A DNA stretch of 46,522 nucleotides from Chloroflexi bacterium GWB2_54_36 (GTDB lineage: Bacteria; Chloroflexota; Anaerolineae; Anaerolineales; Anaerolineaceae). Positions 23,325-31,714 of this stretch are shown one piece after another. The notes below the pieces were generated by a model. It searched no databases. It saw only the letters and a program-made list of their open reading frames with translations, and was not told the origin of the DNA. Position 1 is the first letter of the stretch. Each line of letters opens with the position of its first letter. The translations under genes were made by a program, and so were the position numbers. Where the stretch lies: contig MGMG01000099.1 of assembly GCA_001796355.1 (NCBI GenBank), forward strand, positions 1-46,522, in the 5' to 3' direction.

Positions 23325-26030
23325 TCATTTCAAAGCTTGCAACTGCTCGCGCAAACTGGCAGCCGTTTCCTGAAAGGCCGCCAACCTTAAGCGTTCCTTA
23401 TCCACCACTGCCGCCGGTGCTTTTTGCGCGAACGGACTTCCGAGCAACCCCTCAAGTCGGGTGATCTGGGTTTGGACTTCATCCAGTTCTTTCTGTAGGC
23501 GGGTCTGTTCGCTTTCCAGGTCCATCAGACCAGACAAGGGCAGGTAAATCTCAATTCCGGACACCACCAGCCCAACTTGATCCTTTGGCTTTTCCGGTAA
23601 GGATTCCACCAGCGCCAACTGTTGCGGGTCAACGTAAGCCAGCGCAGCCAGGGATTTGGCCTGTCCTTGCAGCGTGGCCAACCGGTCGCCAGCCAGAATG
23701 GTGGCAGCGATGCGCCGGCCGGGAGTCACATTCTTTTCCGTGCGTAAATTACGCACCGCCCGGATGATCTCCTGCAGCAAGCCGAAATCAGCCAGCTTTT
23801 CAGCTTCCCAACCTTCAAGGTTCTGGGCTTCAGGCCATTTGGCCACAATCAACATTTCTGCCCAGCCCTCTTTGGGCTGATAAAGGCTCGGTTTTTCCTG
23901 GCAGGCGCGTTTCAGGTGACCCCACAACTCTTCGGTGACAAACGGGGTAAAGGGATGCAGCAATCGCAAAGCAGCATCCAACACGCGCGCAAGCGTTTGC
24001 GCGGTGTAATAAGCCCGGTCGCCACTTTCCGCCATTTGTAGCTTGGCAATTTCCAGGTACCAGTCGGCAAATTCGGACCAGAAGAATTCGTAAATCTGAC
24101 GACCTGCCTCACCGTATTGGAGGGCAGTAAACAAGCGGTTCACCTCCCGCTCGAGGGATTGCAGTCGCGCCCAGATCCAGGAATCCGCCAGGGTCCAATC
24201 CGGGGCAGCCTGAGCCTGCGCGGGAGCTGAGTCCAGCGTGCCCAACACGAAGCGCCCGGCATTCCAGATCTTGTTGGCGAAATTGCGGTTGGCTTCGACC
24301 TTTTTAGGGCTCAGATTCATGTCATTGCCCGGGGTGGAGCCCACTAACAGGGTGAAGCGCAGTGCATCGGTGCCCAACTCATCCATCAGGCCGAGCGGAT
24401 CGATGACATTACCCTTCGATTTGCTCATTTTGGCCCCATCGCCGTCACGGATCAAACCATGCAGGTACACCGTATTGAACGGCACCTGGCCGGTAAATTC
24501 CAGACCAAGCATGATCATACGCGCCACCCAGAAGAACAGGATGTCATAGCCGGTTTCCATGGTGCTGGTTGGATAAAAGTAGTCCAGGTCGGGCGTCTTT
24601 TCCGGCCAGCCAAGGGTCGAGAAAGGCCACAGCCCGGATGAAAACCAGGTGTCCAGCACATCCTCATCCTGGTGAATTTTCGGGCTGCCGCAATTGGTGC
24701 ATACTGTCAGATCGTGGCGCGAAGCCAGGGTGGCGCCGCAATTATCGCAATACCAGACCGGGATGCGGTGTCCCCACCACAACTGCCGGCTGATACACCA
24801 ATCCTGGATGTTTTCGAGCCAGTTATAGTACACCTTGGTAAAGCGCTCCGGCACGATGCGAATCTGGCCATCGCGCACGGCTGCCAGCGCTTTTTCAGCC
24901 AGCGGCTTGATTTCGACAAACCACTGGGTGGAAATCATCGGTTCCACGATTTCACCACCCCGCTGGGAACGCGGCACATTGAGTGTATACGGCTGTTCTT
25001 TGATTACCAGCCCGGCGGCCTGCATATCCGCCCAAATCTTTTTGCGACACTCGAAGCGCTCCAGGCCGGCATACGGACCGCCGTTGTCATTGATAGCTGC
25101 ATCCAGCGTCAGGATATTGATCACTTCCAGGCCGTGACGTTGACCGATGGCATAGTCGTTTGGGTCGTGTGCCGGCGTAATTTTGAGCGCTCCCGTGCCA
25201 AAAGCCCGGTCAACATATTCATCCGCGATCACCGGGATGGCGCGGTTGAGCATGGGTACCAGCACTTTGCGGCCTATCAGGTGCGCGTAGCGCTCATCCT
25301 CCGGGTGGACAGCTACAGCGGTATCGCCAAGAATAGTCTCCGGACGGGTTGTGGCCACCGGGATGAAGGTCTGCGGGTCATCTGCCAGGACGTATTTGAA
25401 GAAATACAGGAAACCTGGTTCTTCACTGTACTCCACTTCCAGGTCAGACACGGCGGTTTTCAACCCCGGCGACCAGTTGATCATGCGCGGACCGCGGTAG
25501 ATGAGCTCTTTCTCGTACAGGCGGACAAAGGCTTCGCGCACGGCCTTGGATAAGCCCTCGTCCAGCGTGAAACGCTCGCGATCCCAATCGCATGAAGCTC
25601 CCAGCCGGCGAATCTGACGGGTGATCAGGCCGCCGTATTTTTGTTTCCAGGCCCAGGTGCGCCGTTCGAATTCTTCCCGCCCCAGCTCCTCGCGCTTGCG
25701 CCCTTCGGCTGCCAGCATTTTTTCCACCTGCAGTTGCGTGGCGATGCCCGCGTGGTCGCTCCCAGGCACCCACAGGGAGGGAATGCCTTTCATGCGATGA
25801 TAGCGGATCATCAGGTCTTCCATGGCGACAAACATGGCATGCCCGAGATGCAGCTCGCCGGTCACATTGGGCGGCGGGATGGAGATGACGAACGGTTTAC
25901 GCGCTGGATCAAAACCCGGTTTGTTGGGATCGTTGACCGGTTTGAAAAAGCCGCGCTTTTCCCATTCCTGGTAGATATGTTCTTCCACGGCATTAAAGTC
26001 ATAGGCTTTTGGTAATGCGTTTTCAGTCAT
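23325..26030 (-). CDS. valS: Valine--tRNA ligase
   Basis: This 901-residue class I synthetase charges tRNA-Val. The HIGH motif appears as PPPNVTGELHLGHAM near residue 53 and the second ATP motif as KMSKSKGNV near 535. A zinc ribbon CDNCGATLASRHDLTVCTNC sits just before DVLDTWFSSGLWPF. The anticodon-binding helical domain follows, and the last about 65 residues are the ValRS coiled-coil arm (LESEQTRLQKELDEVQTQ). Length and domains are complete. It is preceded by a T-box leader with a GTC specifier and a consensus promoter, so uncharged tRNA-Val should raise its expression. Confidence 0.96.
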   Translation of the reverse strand: MTENALPKAYDFNAVEEHIYQEWEKRGFFKPVNDPNKPGFDPARKPFVISIPPPNVTGELHLGHAMFVAMEDLMIRYHRMKGIPSLWVPGSDHAGIATQLQVEKMLAAEGRKREELGREEFERRTWAWKQKYGGLITRQIRRLGASCDWDRERFTLDEGLSKAVREAFVRLYEKELIYRGPRMINWSPGLKTAVSDLEVEYSEEPGFLYFFKYVLADDPQTFIPVATTRPETILGDTAVAVHPEDERYAHLIGRKVLVPMLNRAIPVIADEYVDRAFGTGALKITPAHDPNDYAIGQRHGLEVINILTLDAAINDNGGPYAGLERFECRKKIWADMQAAGLVIKEQPYTLNVPRSQRGGEIVEPMISTQWFVEIKPLAEKALAAVRDGQIRIVPERFTKVYYNWLENIQDWCISRQLWWGHRIPVWYCDNCGATLASRHDLTVCTNCGSPKIHQDEDVLDTWFSSGLWPFSTLGWPEKTPDLDYFYPTSTMETGYDILFFWVARMIMLGLEFTGQVPFNTVYLHGLIRDGDGAKMSKSKGNVIDPLGLMDELGTDALRFTLLVGSTPGNDMNLSPKKVEANRNFANKIWNAGRFVLGTLDSAPAQAQAAPDWTLADSWIWARLQSLEREVNRLFTALQYGEAGRQIYEFFWSEFADWYLEIAKLQMAESGDRAYYTAQTLARVLDAALRLLHPFTPFVTEELWGHLKRACQEKPSLYQPKEGWAEMLIVAKWPEAQNLEGWEAEKLADFGLLQEIIRAVRNLRTEKNVTPGRRIAATILAGDRLATLQGQAKSLAALAYVDPQQLALVESLPEKPKDQVGLVVSGIEIYLPLSGLMDLESEQTRLQKELDEVQTQITRLEGLLGSPFAQKAPAAVVDKERLRLAAFQETAASLREQLQALK

Positions 26031-26118
26031 CCTTGCACCTCTCGCTTCTTTATTTTCTTTCGCTGTCGCAAGTGGACCGGGCTACCTGCGCTTAAAAAAT
26101 GATCTTTGTTCCCTTAAA

Positions 26119-26397
26119 TAAAAAACCCAATCGCCCAATGAGGACGAAAGGGATTCTTCCGCGGTACCACCTCGATTCGCCAAGCTGGAAAAGCTGGCGC
26201 ACTCTCCCCGGACGATAATCCGGGTTACGCGCTAACGGGCTTACCCGTGCCGGTCTACTCTCCTAACGGGATTTCTTCGGCAAATGAACCAAACGACTTC
26301 GGCTGGAGTGCACTGTGGAGGCTTTCAGCCTACGGCGCTCCTTCTCTGGCAGATTACTGACCAGCCTACTCCTTTTGGCATTTCAATTATTAAGATT
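26119..26397 (-). ncRNA. T-box riboswitch, valine-specific, upstream of valS
   Basis: The minus strand contains the T-box sequence GGTGGTACCGCGG (26159-26171) followed by an antiterminator partner (GAGG...CCTC) and a terminator whose arms end in GGGTTTTTT. In Stem I the S-turn AGTA just before GGCTGG faces GAA just after CCAGCC, and the next triplet is GTC (26295-26297), a valine codon, as expected for the specifier. Uncharged tRNA-Val pairing with GTC and with the T-box bulge would stabilise the antiterminator. The leader starts near 26397, right after a consensus promoter. Confidence 0.93.
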
Positions 26398-26403
26398 GCA
26401 TCG

Positions 26404-26432
26404 ATTATACCGAGTTCGGACAGCCGTGTCAA
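26404..26432 (-). promoter_or_regulatory. Consensus promoter of the valS T-box transcript
   Basis: TTGACA (26427-26432) and TATAAT (26404-26409) with exactly 17 bases between: a perfect sigma-70 match. The gene-free stretch 26031-26496 holds only the T-box leader and this promoter. Confidence 0.9.
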
Positions 26433-26496
26433 TCTGAACGCGTTCATCTGCCGAGGAAATCACTCACCACCGCGGCTGGATAAGGTGTTGTGCTGC

Positions 26497-27627
26497 TCAA
26501 TGCACCGCCATAATTCCCTCGCCGAAAGCCAACCAGAACAACCACATCTGGCTGTATAAAAGCGCCCGCCGGGATGATTCCAGCGCGCCGTAATCCAGGG
26601 CAGCCACCATCAGGCCAACTGTGATGCGTGCAAGGCCCGGCAGGTTCAAGACGGTCGATGTGGGCAGAAATGGAAAAAGCAACGCGTTCAACAGCAATAT
26701 CCACACACCCGGACCCAGGCGGCCTTTCCAGAGCGACCGCAGGCTGGCGACCAGAGCAGCGGCGGCAGGGATGAGCGCCATAAACAGTACGACCAGCGAA
26801 AGCAGCACAAACAAGTAAACATCCTGCGTGAGATGCCCCCACCAGCCGCGGAAAGGGATCAACTCGAAAGAGCTCGCCAGCGCGCCTCCTGAACCGATAC
26901 CCCAGCTACCCAACCAGAGGCGCATGATGAGTTGCCATAACCCAAAAGGCAACACTGCGGCGATGCCCCAGAGCAGGCCAGCTTTGCGCTGGCTGCTGGT
27001 GAGCATGGCAAGCGCGCAGGCGGCAGCAAAAACCAGGGTCAGTTCACGCGTCAGAACCGCCAACGCAAAAAACGGCAGGCTGCGCCAGATTCGCCCGCGG
27101 TCGAATAGCAGCACGCCCCACTGCACCAGTGCAAATGCCAGCGGTTCGGTCAAATCCAGGCGCAGCGAGAGCAGCAGTCCGGGAAAAGCCCCGTACGCCA
27201 GAGCGTACCAGCGGCTGCGGCCATGCCCCGCCAGGATCTTCTCAGTCGCCAGAGTGCCCAAGATCAGGCTGGCGAGATTGATTAGAATTAACGTCCAGGG
27301 GATAGCGACTGGGTTTCCCAGAGCAAGCACCCGGGCGAGCAGCGGGTAGAGGATGCGCTGGTAGCGGTAGGCCGGTATGTCCAGGTAAGGGGCTGCTCCA
27401 ACCGGGTCGAGCGCAATCTGGTAGGCGAACTGACCGTCATAGCCCATTTCATAAACGCCTCGTGCCGGGTCGAATTGCCGGCCAATCATGACAAAAGCCA
27501 TGGGGTCCCAGGCATTACGCGCCAACGTAAACAGCACATACCCCAGCGCCAATAGCGTTGTGAGCATCCAGGGCCGCAGCCAGCTTGCCGATTGAAAGAG
27601 TTTTTTTATACTTGCAGGTGCATCCAT
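26497..27627 (-). CDS. Polytopic membrane protein, possible GT-C-like glycopolymer protein
   Basis: This 376-residue protein has about nine to ten hydrophobic helices. After the first helix comes an extracytoplasmic loop reading YEMGYDGQFAYQIALDP and AYRYQRILYPLLARVLALG. Such a loop with acidic residues near the start of a multi-helix protein is a GT-C-type feature. The pattern recalls proteins annotated AZOBR_p60025-family cell surface glycopolymer formation; that is from memory and not verified. No neighbouring cell-wall genes help. ATG 27627 precedes a short soluble N-terminus. Biochemical function unknown. Confidence 0.62.
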   Translation of the reverse strand: MDAPASIKKLFQSASWLRPWMLTTLLALGYVLFTLARNAWDPMAFVMIGRQFDPARGVYEMGYDGQFAYQIALDPVGAAPYLDIPAYRYQRILYPLLARVLALGNPVAIPWTLILINLASLILGTLATEKILAGHGRSRWYALAYGAFPGLLLSLRLDLTEPLAFALVQWGVLLFDRGRIWRSLPFFALAVLTRELTLVFAAACALAMLTSSQRKAGLLWGIAAVLPFGLWQLIMRLWLGSWGIGSGGALASSFELIPFRGWWGHLTQDVYLFVLLSLVVLFMALIPAAAALVASLRSLWKGRLGPGVWILLLNALLFPFLPTSTVLNLPGLARITVGLMVAALDYGALESSRRALLYSQMWLFWLAFGEGIMAVH

Positions 27628-27925
27628 AAGGGAAAAAATCCAAACGCCTGGCGAATCAAAGGTCTGCGGGCATGCAATATCTAAAAAAGTCTACTTGAAT
27701 CTCTCGTCAATGTCGAGCACTTTTACCGTCCTCTTGTTGATCCTTGACTCAAAAATGCTGAGGCGTTGCGAGGTCAAAATGCGCAGATTATCTGCCATAT
27801 CTGATTGTTGACAGCACGATTTGCGAGAATGGCTGGTTCTACCGCCAGTTGGCCAAAATCCAACGTTTTTTGGCAATTTTGGGCTTTGTGCCGTTTTCAA
27901 CGATCTGCGGGTTAAATGTAAATTC

Positions 27926-27953
27926 TTGACAAAACAAGTATATATTCTACAAT
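27926..27953 (+). promoter_or_regulatory. Promoter for the RibD-like/HEAT gene pair
   Basis: TTGACA (27926-27931) and TACAAT (27948-27953) spaced by 16 bases, giving a start near 27960 and a 73-base leader before 28033. The remaining gap 27628-27925 shows no gene, hairpin with T tract or repeat I can support. Confidence 0.6.
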
Positions 27954-28032
27954 TGGAGAGCACTTTAGGTTGCGTATTCGATGGCTGTATCCTTACACAC
28001 AAAGCAAGCTCGGGGCAGAGTGAGGAATTTGC

Positions 28033-28599
28033 ATGAGAAAAGTAATTTTGTTCAATTTAATGACCCTTGACGGGTATTTTGAAGGTCCGAACCACAATAT
28101 TGACTGGCACAACGTGGATGCTGAATTCAATGAATTCGCCATCGAGCAAATTTCCAATACGGATGGGTTGATATTTGGCCGGGTAACCTATGAACTTATG
28201 GCGGCTTATTGGCCTACCCTGGAAGCTATTCAGGGTGACCCGCTTGTTGCTGATTGGATGAACAAATTGCCAAAATATGTATTTTCGCGCAAACTGGATC
28301 GGGTTGATTGGGCTAATTCTCTCCTGATAAAAGGCGATGCGGTCGTTGAACTCCGGAAGATCAAGGAGCAACCAGGCAGAGATCTGTTTATCTTCGGCAG
28401 CGCCGACCTTTCAACCACCTTGATTCAAAATAACCTGATCGATGAATACCGCATCATCATCAACCCAATTTTGCTTGGTCAGGGCACGCCAATGTTCAAA
28501 GGGTTGAAAGATCCAATCAGGATGCAACATATACAAACCCGGTCGTTTCGCAACGGAAACGTGCTCCTGTATTACCAGCCGGTCAACAAGGCTGTGTAA
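28033..28599 (+). CDS. Dihydrofolate reductase-family (RibD C-terminal-like) protein
   Basis: This 188-residue protein of the RibD C-terminal / DHFR-like fold starts MRKVILFNLMTLDGYFEGP. Later motifs are LIFGRVTYELMAAYWPT, FSRKLDRVDWANS and FIFGSADLSTTLIQNNLIDEYR, all typical of the YwjB/YyaP group of NADPH-binding reductases with unknown substrate. It has a promoter 80 bases upstream. A second, truncated member of the same family ends the gene cluster at 30940, so the cluster once carried two. Confidence 0.84.
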   Translation: MRKVILFNLMTLDGYFEGPNHNIDWHNVDAEFNEFAIEQISNTDGLIFGRVTYELMAAYWPTLEAIQGDPLVADWMNKLPKYVFSRKLDRVDWANSLLIKGDAVVELRKIKEQPGRDLFIFGSADLSTTLIQNNLIDEYRIIINPILLGQGTPMFKGLKDPIRMQHIQTRSFRNGNVLLYYQPVNKAV

Positions 28600-28631
28600 A
28601 ATACTCTCAAACCTGAGACACGGAGTGCACT

Positions 28632-29186
28632 ATGGAACCGCAGACGCAAATCAACCTCACCGCCATCTACTCGGAAGATCGGGGGTCGCAAAACAGCGCT
28701 TTTCATGATTTGATCCTGGAAACAGACCAACCAGTGCCATGGGCGTACGATGCCTGGGATGAGCTGGTAATTGCGCTCAAACACCGTGACAACCATGTAC
28801 GCGCCATTGCGGCTCAAGTGCTCTGCAATCTGGCCAAATCTGACCCACAAAAACGGATGTTGAGAGATTTCCCGGCGCTGCTGACCCTCACGCATGATGA
28901 GCGTTACGTGACCGCCCGCCATTGTATGCAGGCTTTGTGGAAGGTCGGTGTTGCGGGAAAGGATCAGCTCAAACCTTATCTGGATGGCCTGACTGCCCGC
29001 TTCGCTGAATGCGCGACAGAAAAGAACGGTACCCTCACCCGTTACGACATTTGCCAAAGCCTGAAGAATACCTATGACGTTGTTCGTGACGAAGCCATTA
29101 AAGAAACCGCGCTCAGACTGATCGAAACGGAGCCAGATTTGAAATACCGAAAAAAGTATGCCGGCCTGTGGAAGAGTAAAGCCTGA
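28632..29186 (+). CDS. HEAT-like helical repeat protein
   Basis: This is a 184-residue all-helical protein. The segments WDELVIALKHRDNHVRAIAA, QVLCNLAKSDPQKRML and TARHCMQALWKVGVAGKDQL look like successive HEAT/ARM helix pairs. No catalytic motif or signal is seen. It lies 32 bases after the reductase gene on the same strand and is probably co-transcribed with it. Repeat proteins of this kind serve as protein-binding scaffolds; the partner is unknown. Confidence 0.66.
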   Translation: MEPQTQINLTAIYSEDRGSQNSAFHDLILETDQPVPWAYDAWDELVIALKHRDNHVRAIAAQVLCNLAKSDPQKRMLRDFPALLTLTHDERYVTARHCMQALWKVGVAGKDQLKPYLDGLTARFAECATEKNGTLTRYDICQSLKNTYDVVRDEAIKETALRLIETEPDLKYRKKYAGLWKSKA

Positions 29187-29227
29187 GATTCTGAACCTTA
29201 AAACATGGGATTTATGTTATTTTAGTA

Positions 29228-29256
29228 TTGACTTAATTAAGTAGATACTGTATTAT
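29228..29256 (+). promoter_or_regulatory. Promoter of the arsR-SRPBCC operon with embedded palindrome
   Basis: TTGACT (29228-29233) and TATTAT (29251-29256) are spaced by 17 bases. The start, 7 bases on, coincides with the ArsR ATG at 29263, and no Shine-Dalgarno is present, so the mRNA is probably leaderless. The perfect palindrome ACTTAATTAAGT (29231-29242) overlaps the -35 and spacer and is a good candidate operator for the ArsR protein itself. Confidence 0.6.
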
Positions 29257-29262
29257 ACCGAC

Positions 29263-29580
29263 ATGGATAAATTTTCTGCCCTCGGTGACCCAAACCGGCG
29301 CCGTATCGTCGAATTGCTCGCCAACCATGGCCCGCTGACTGCCACCGAAATCTCGGAGAAATTTTCCGTCAGTCCGTCAGCCATTTCTCAGCACCTTAAA
29401 ATCCTGCGCGAAGCAGGCCTGATCCAGATGAAAAAAAAGGCCCAGAAACGCATCTACGCCATCGACTCAGCCGCCGTGCATGAAATGGAAAATTGGGCCA
29501 AGAGGCTAACTGCCCGCTGGGAACAACGCTTCGATGCGCTGGAAAGAATAATCGAGGCAGAAAAACGCAAACAAGCTTAG
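29263..29580 (+). CDS. ArsR/SmtB-family (SdpR-like) repressor
   Basis: This 105-residue winged-helix protein has the ArsR layout: FSALGDPNRRRIVELLANHG, then the recognition helices TATEISEKFSVSPSAISQHLKILREAGL and the wing MKKKAQKRIYAI. No metal-binding Cys pair (ELCVCD type) is present, so it is of the metal-independent kind usually paired with AHSA1/SRPBCC genes. Its own promoter contains a 12-bp palindrome. Two SRPBCC genes follow at 22 and 10 bases. Confidence 0.86.
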   Translation: MDKFSALGDPNRRRIVELLANHGPLTATEISEKFSVSPSAISQHLKILREAGLIQMKKKAQKRIYAIDSAAVHEMENWAKRLTARWEQRFDALERIIEAEKRKQA

Positions 29581-29602
29581 TGGTAATGAAAGGAGAATTT
29601 TA

Positions 29603-30085
29603 ATGGTTACCCAAAATGTATCCGACCTCGTAATCACCCGCGTCTTCGATGCCCCTATCGAGCAAGTTTGGAAAGCCTGGTCTGAGCCTGAACGCATCAT
29701 GCGCTGGTGGGGTCCGCAAGAATTCACCTCTCCATCCTGCACCATTGATTTTCGGGTGGGCGGGAAATACCTGTTCTGCATGCGCTCCCCCGAAGGGCAG
29801 GATTACTGGTCAACCGGAGTCATCCAAGAAATTGTCCCGTTGGAGCGGTTGGTCTATACGGACAGTTTCGCGGACGCTGCCGGTAATGTTGTGCCGGGCT
29901 CCCATTATGGCATGGGTGACGATTTCCCCAGTGAACTGGTTGTAACCGTACTGTTTGAAGAGTTGCCCGGCAAGACCAAAATGACTCTCAAGCACGCCGG
30001 GTTTCCGCCGGGTGAAATGAAGGAAATGGCCGGTCAGGGTTGGAGTACCTCCTTCGACAAAATGGCCGACAGCTTACTGGTATAA
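29603..30085 (+). CDS. SRPBCC/AHSA1-family protein 1
   Basis: This 160-residue Bet v1-like domain protein starts VTQNVSDLVITRVFDAPIEQVWKAW and has the AHSA1 hallmarks RIMRWWGPQEF, GGKYLFCMRSPEG and a final helix EMAGQGWSTSFDKMADSL. It probably binds a small hydrophobic ligand or a protein partner in the cytoplasm. It follows the ArsR gene by 22 bases with GGAG before the ATG and is part of the widespread ArsR-AHSA1 arrangement. The exact ligand is unknown. Confidence 0.84.
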   Translation: MVTQNVSDLVITRVFDAPIEQVWKAWSEPERIMRWWGPQEFTSPSCTIDFRVGGKYLFCMRSPEGQDYWSTGVIQEIVPLERLVYTDSFADAAGNVVPGSHYGMGDDFPSELVVTVLFEELPGKTKMTLKHAGFPPGEMKEMAGQGWSTSFDKMADSLLV

Positions 30086-30095
30086 GGAGATTGAA

Positions 30096-30572
30096 ATGTC
30101 TAAACTAAACGTGATTGTTGAACCTGGCAAACAGGAAATGCTGTACACACGCACTTTCGCTGCGCCGCGCGACCTGGTGTATAAAATCTACACCGATCCC
30201 AACCTCGTCCCGCAGTGGTGGGGACCGCGCTACCTGACCACCTACGTGGACAAGATGGAGGTTCGGCCCGGCGGATTATGGCGCTACGTACAACACGACC
30301 CTCAGGGCAACGAATATGGCTTTCACGGCGTGTACCATTCGCTTACCCCCTCCGAGGAGATTGTTTCGACCTTCGAATTTGAAGGCATGTCCGGGCATGT
30401 GACCCTCGATACCGTGAAATTCGAAGAGGTGGACGGCAAAACAACGCTCATTGGGCAGTCCGTCTTCCAATCCGTGGCCGACCGTGACGGGATGGTCGAA
30501 TCCGGAGCAGAAAGCGGCATGGTGGAAATGATGGACCGCCTCGAGGAAATACTGGCCAGGGTTAGCGCTTAA
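30096..30572 (+). CDS. SRPBCC/AHSA1-family protein 2
   Basis: This 158-residue paralogue of the preceding protein reads FAAPRDLVYKIYTDPNLVPQWWGPRY, RPGGLWRYVQHDPQGNEYGFHG and the C-terminal helix GMVEMMDRLEEILARV. It lies only 10 bases downstream, with AAGGAG before the ATG. The two differ enough to suggest distinct ligands or hetero-oligomers rather than a recent duplication. Confidence 0.84.
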   Translation: MSKLNVIVEPGKQEMLYTRTFAAPRDLVYKIYTDPNLVPQWWGPRYLTTYVDKMEVRPGGLWRYVQHDPQGNEYGFHGVYHSLTPSEEIVSTFEFEGMSGHVTLDTVKFEEVDGKTTLIGQSVFQSVADRDGMVESGAESGMVEMMDRLEEILARVSA

Positions 30573-30661
30573 GACCCGGCCAATCCATAAAGGTGCACTG
30601 CGGGCCATCGGATCAAGCCGTTGCCCGCAGTGCCTTCGCGCTTGTCGATTATGGAGCAGCT

Positions 30662-30943
30662 ATGTGCCGAAACATAAAGGTCCTCTACAATTTCGATCCG
30701 CCGGCTACGGAAGCTGACATTCAGGCCGCTGCAGTGCAGTATGTCCGAAAGATAAGCGGCTTCAGCAAGCCGTCAAAGGCCAATGAAGCAGTTTTCAAGG
30801 CCGCAGTTGACGCAGTCGCCATTGCCTCGGCAGAATTGCTGCGAAAACTGGAGACCAACGCCCCGCCACGCAGCCGCATCCTGGAAATTACCCGGGCGCA
30901 GGCCCGCGCAGCGCAGCGTTTTCACAGAGAGGAACCCTCATGA
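30662..30943 (+). CDS. DUF2277 family protein
   Basis: This 93-residue protein starts MCRNIKVLYNFDPPATEADI and continues YVRKISGFSKPSKANEAVF, which is the conserved core of DUF2277, a short family of unknown function often near SRPBCC genes. I start at ATG 30662, preceded by GGAG, because an in-frame ATG at 30593 adds 23 residues outside the family. Its stop overlaps the next start in ATGA. Confidence 0.86.
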   Translation: MCRNIKVLYNFDPPATEADIQAAAVQYVRKISGFSKPSKANEAVFKAAVDAVAIASAELLRKLETNAPPRSRILEITRAQARAAQRFHREEPS

Positions 30944-31083
30944 GAAAAGTGGTGGTATCCCGGTTCGTAACCCTGGACGGCGTGATGGAAGCGCCGCATA
31001 ATTGGTCGTTCCCTTATTGGTCCACTTCCGTGACACTCAAGGGCCGCCCTGGCCGGGGTAATCGTCCCAAAAAGAAATCCTAA
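30940..31083 (+). pseudogene. Truncated dihydrofolate reductase-family (RibD-like) gene
   Basis: The frame starts MRKVVVSRFVTLDGVMEAP and NWSFPYWS, the classic N-terminus of DHFR-family proteins of about 185 residues. Family similarity ends at about base 31022. The frame then continues through unrelated AT-richer DNA (STSVTLKGRPGRG...) to a stop at 31083, giving 47 residues. It overlaps DUF2277 by 4 bases and would have been the last gene of the operon. The truncation point coincides with the left edge of the AT-rich segment, so the loss is due to that junction. Confidence 0.78.
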
Positions 31084-31122
31084 AAACAACAAGGATAAAC
31101 TAATAGCCAGCTTGAGTCGCAT
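31022..31122 (-). pseudogene. 5' fragment of a secreted-protein gene cut at the junction
   Basis: ATG 31122 starts MRLKLAISLSLLFLGFLFG followed by TITPARA-ALECHGS, a clean signal peptide with an ARA-A cleavage site. At about base 31022 the frame runs into reversed RibD-like DNA, so the mature protein is missing. It overlaps the previous gene by 23 bases, as in a tight operon. Identity unknown. Confidence 0.6.
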
Positions 31123-31687
31123 CTAGAGTATTTATATTTAATAATCCCTTAAACATCAATATTATCTTTTCCCAAGCATTGTTCCCCATTTCCACTGTGC
31201 TCTTCCAAGCACTACCTTTATCATCACCCGAGGAAACATATACCAGCATTACTTCTTTTCCCCCTAATTCTTTTCGCATTGTTGGTACTTCTTCCATACC
31301 AAATCTTATCATCCTGCTGTTATCAAAATACCCTATCCATTTTCTTCTCTCCTCAGACACTTCAAACTTCCCATCATCTCTCGGAGACAGACGAAAATTT
31401 TGAATATAGGAAAATCTACCTCCCAAACCGATTCTGGTCCTAAGTATTACATTCTGTCCGGCAGATTGTATGCCCACCACCCTTCCATACCCCACATACT
31501 TTTCCTCATTATTTGAATCTAGCCCGGTAGCATCAAACCTCCACAAACCGCAACTGGCTTTCTCCCCGGTGTCCTTCATTATAAAACTGTTACATTTTGT
31601 CCATCCAATATTTAAAATCAAACCCCCTCCAACTACCAATAAAACTAGAACTACAAAAAACGTTCCCCATAAAGCTGTTTTCCTCAC
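31100..31687 (-). CDS. Unknown membrane-anchored protein in the AT-rich segment
   Basis: This 195-residue protein has one N-terminal hydrophobic helix (LWGTFFVVLVLLVVGGGLIL) and a soluble domain facing outward with two early cysteines (KCNSF and SCGLW). Strand-rich stretches such as YVGYGRVVGIQSAGQNVILR and FSYIQNFRLSPRDDGKF follow. I recognise no family. It lies 27 bases after the preceding gene and overlaps the next. AT-rich codon use differs from the flanking genome. Confidence 0.6.
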   Translation of the reverse strand: MRKTALWGTFFVVLVLLVVGGGLILNIGWTKCNSFIMKDTGEKASCGLWRFDATGLDSNNEEKYVGYGRVVGIQSAGQNVILRTRIGLGGRFSYIQNFRLSPRDDGKFEVSEERRKWIGYFDNSRMIRFGMEEVPTMRKELGGKEVMLVYVSSGDDKGSAWKSTVEMGNNAWEKIILMFKGLLNINTLDATQAGY

Positions 31688-31714
31688 TCTTTCAGTATAT
31701 CAAAATCACCCAAC

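Noticed and set aside
24672-25553. Long plus-strand frame of 293 codons
   Set aside because: It lies antisense inside valS, which is fully supported by motifs; its translation shows no family features and mirrors valS codon structure.
27691-28002. Minus-strand frame of 103 codons in the gap before the RibD-like gene
   Set aside because: No ribosome binding site, no recognisable motif, and it overlaps the plus-strand promoter at 27926-27953.
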